A stretch of DNA of 64,000 bases from Siderastrea radians. Taxonomy: Eukaryota > Cnidaria > Anthozoa > Scleractinia > Rhizangiidae. The notes beneath the pieces were generated by a model. It was not told the origin of the DNA and did no database searches. It saw only the letters and a list, made by a program, of their open reading frames with translations. This document shows, piece by piece, positions 63,060-64,000 of the stretch. A program made the translations under genes and the position numbers. The DNA is taken from assembly GCA_964017195.1 (NCBI GenBank), contig OZ024892.1, positions 13,898,071 to 13,962,070 on the forward strand, in the 5' to 3' direction. Position 1 is the stretch's first letter; the number at the start of each line of letters is the position of its first letter.

Positions 63060-63998
63060 ATGAGCAACAATTCCACTGCAGTAGTACCGTCGACATCCTC
63101 GTCGCAGGTTGCTCCTACCTTGCCATATGATGAAGTTGAAATAATCGTCTCAACAGTGGTGTACGTGTTGCTAGGTCTGGTTATAATTCTTGGAAACATC
63201 CTCGTCATTGCGGCCTTCAGTTTTAATACGAGGCTGCGGACGATCAACAACACATTTCTGGTGGGACTGGCCGTATCTGACCTATTAGTCGGGCTAATAT
63301 CGATTCCATTATGGATTTACGTTTCGAGTTGCCAACTAACAACGTGTGTGCAAAGCGTTGAATTACTCACCTTTTATTCCACTGTGGACATATTCACTGG
63401 CTGTGCTTCTGTTCTGCAGTTAACCACCATCAGCATGGAGCGATATTTGGCGTTAACACGCCCGATTAATCATCGATCGTACTCGATGTGGATCTACTAC
63501 TGGATGATTGCCACCGCGTGGATCTTTGCTATCGTCATGGCGGGACTATACCCCATTCAATTGAACAAATGGCAAAAACCTTATAGCATAATTCTCACGG
63601 CGACGTGCTTTGTTATCCCGACTCTGGTGATGTTGACCGTTTATGCAGTCATTTACAAGGCGGCGCGAGGAACCGCTCGAACGAGAGTCCACCCGGCGGA
63701 AGCGCCTAAGAGACCTGCGCAAAACGAGACAAAGATCGCTGCTACTATAGCTCTCATTACAGGTTTGTTCGTGATTGCATGGCTTCCCTTTTTCGTCGTC
63801 AATATGCTAGCGGAGTTTTGCTTGCCATGTTTGCCACCTTATCCTAATATTATGAGACTGGTCCGGTTTGTGAAGTGGATGCATTATTCCAACAGTATGG
63901 TGAACCCGTTTGTGTACGCTCATCGCAATTGTGAGATGAGGAAGACATTTAAACGCCTCCTGCGTTCTTGCTTTTGTTGTTGCCATAGTAATGACTAA
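63060..63998 (+). CDS. GPCR3: rhodopsin-like receptor, amine-receptor-like, short tail
   Basis: A single-exon receptor of 312 residues, nearly identical to the one at 36413 over its first 312 residues. It keeps all class A anchors: GN in TM1, LAVSD, MERY, WLPFF and NPFVY. Asp110 (3.32), Cys91/Cys96 in loop 1, and the CLPC pair, Trp 7.40 and Tyr 7.43 are all present. Differences cluster in loop 1 (SCQLTTCVQS) and a few membrane residues. The frame ends at TAA 63996-63998 after CFCCCHSND, where the paralogue continues for about 90 more residues, so the intracellular tail is cut just after the probable palmitoylation cysteines. The window ends two bases later, so a later splice or frame repair cannot be judged. 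Confidence 0.9.
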   Translation: MSNNSTAVVPSTSSSQVAPTLPYDEVEIIVSTVVYVLLGLVIILGNILVIAAFSFNTRLRTINNTFLVGLAVSDLLVGLISIPLWIYVSSCQLTTCVQSVELLTFYSTVDIFTGCASVLQLTTISMERYLALTRPINHRSYSMWIYYWMIATAWIFAIVMAGLYPIQLNKWQKPYSIILTATCFVIPTLVMLTVYAVIYKAARGTARTRVHPAEAPKRPAQNETKIAATIALITGLFVIAWLPFFVVNMLAEFCLPCLPPYPNIMRLVRFVKWMHYSNSMVNPFVYAHRNCEMRKTFKRLLRSCFCCCHSND

Positions 63999-64000
63999 AG

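Noticed and set aside
1..64000. tRNA, rRNA or spliceosomal RNA genes
   Set aside because: None could be recognised by eye on either strand. A covariance-model scan would be needed to exclude them.

Overview
The window reads as nuclear DNA of a cnidarian, most likely an anthozoan such as a stony coral. It is AT-rich and has no operons or bacterial gene order. It carries three intronless class A receptor genes of an amine-receptor-like type. The rest is dense with eukaryotic transposons: BEL/Pao, DIRS, Penelope-like, PIF/Harbinger-like, hAT-like, foldback and other non-autonomous elements. The assignment to corals rests on recognising several repeat families and protein types from memory; no search was run.

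Region 1 (1-14,048) is one nested insertion. A BEL/Pao LTR retrotransposon on the minus strand (193-14,043) is flanked by a 5-bp target duplication CATGG. Its gag-pol frame is almost complete but has one in-frame stop and one frameshift. Its right LTR is split by a 7.3-kb DIRS-order retrotransposon (6549-13,821) in plus orientation. The DIRS element has split direct repeats (A1-B1-A2-B2), a gag gene probably interrupted by an intron full of a ~90-bp minisatellite, a reverse transcriptase/RNase H gene, and a tyrosine recombinase gene damaged by an internal deletion.

Region 2 (14,049-22,800) is gene-free. It holds several short inverted-repeat elements and then the compact copy (about 16,610-21,870) of a 5.3-kb segmental duplication. 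The second copy (about 42,155-61,235) has grown to 19 kb, and nearly all of the extra 13.8 kb is accounted for by discrete insertions. These are a 110-bp Penelope 3' end, a TTAA-flanked element, a TAA-flanked element, a 4.3-kb element with a decayed nuclease/CXC-zinc-finger gene, a 0.7-kb Harbinger-like element, a 1.85-kb element with a 10-11 bp target duplication that itself contains a Penelope fragment with two hammerhead ribozymes, a 5-kb giant palindrome, and an 85-bp hairpin.

Region 3 holds the host genes. GPCR1 (22,845-24,080), GPCR2 (36,413-37,621) and GPCR3 (63,060-63,998) are single-exon seven-transmembrane receptors on the plus strand. GPCR2 and GPCR3 are recent duplicates that share about 0.5 kb of upstream sequence including a TATA-like box; GPCR1 is a distant relative. 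All three keep the amine-binding aspartate (3.32), the FF pair of TM6 and the CxxC of extracellular loop 3, but lack the usual TM3-loop 2 disulfide cysteines. The rest of the window is intergenic DNA with microsatellites, minisatellites and LINE-like relics.
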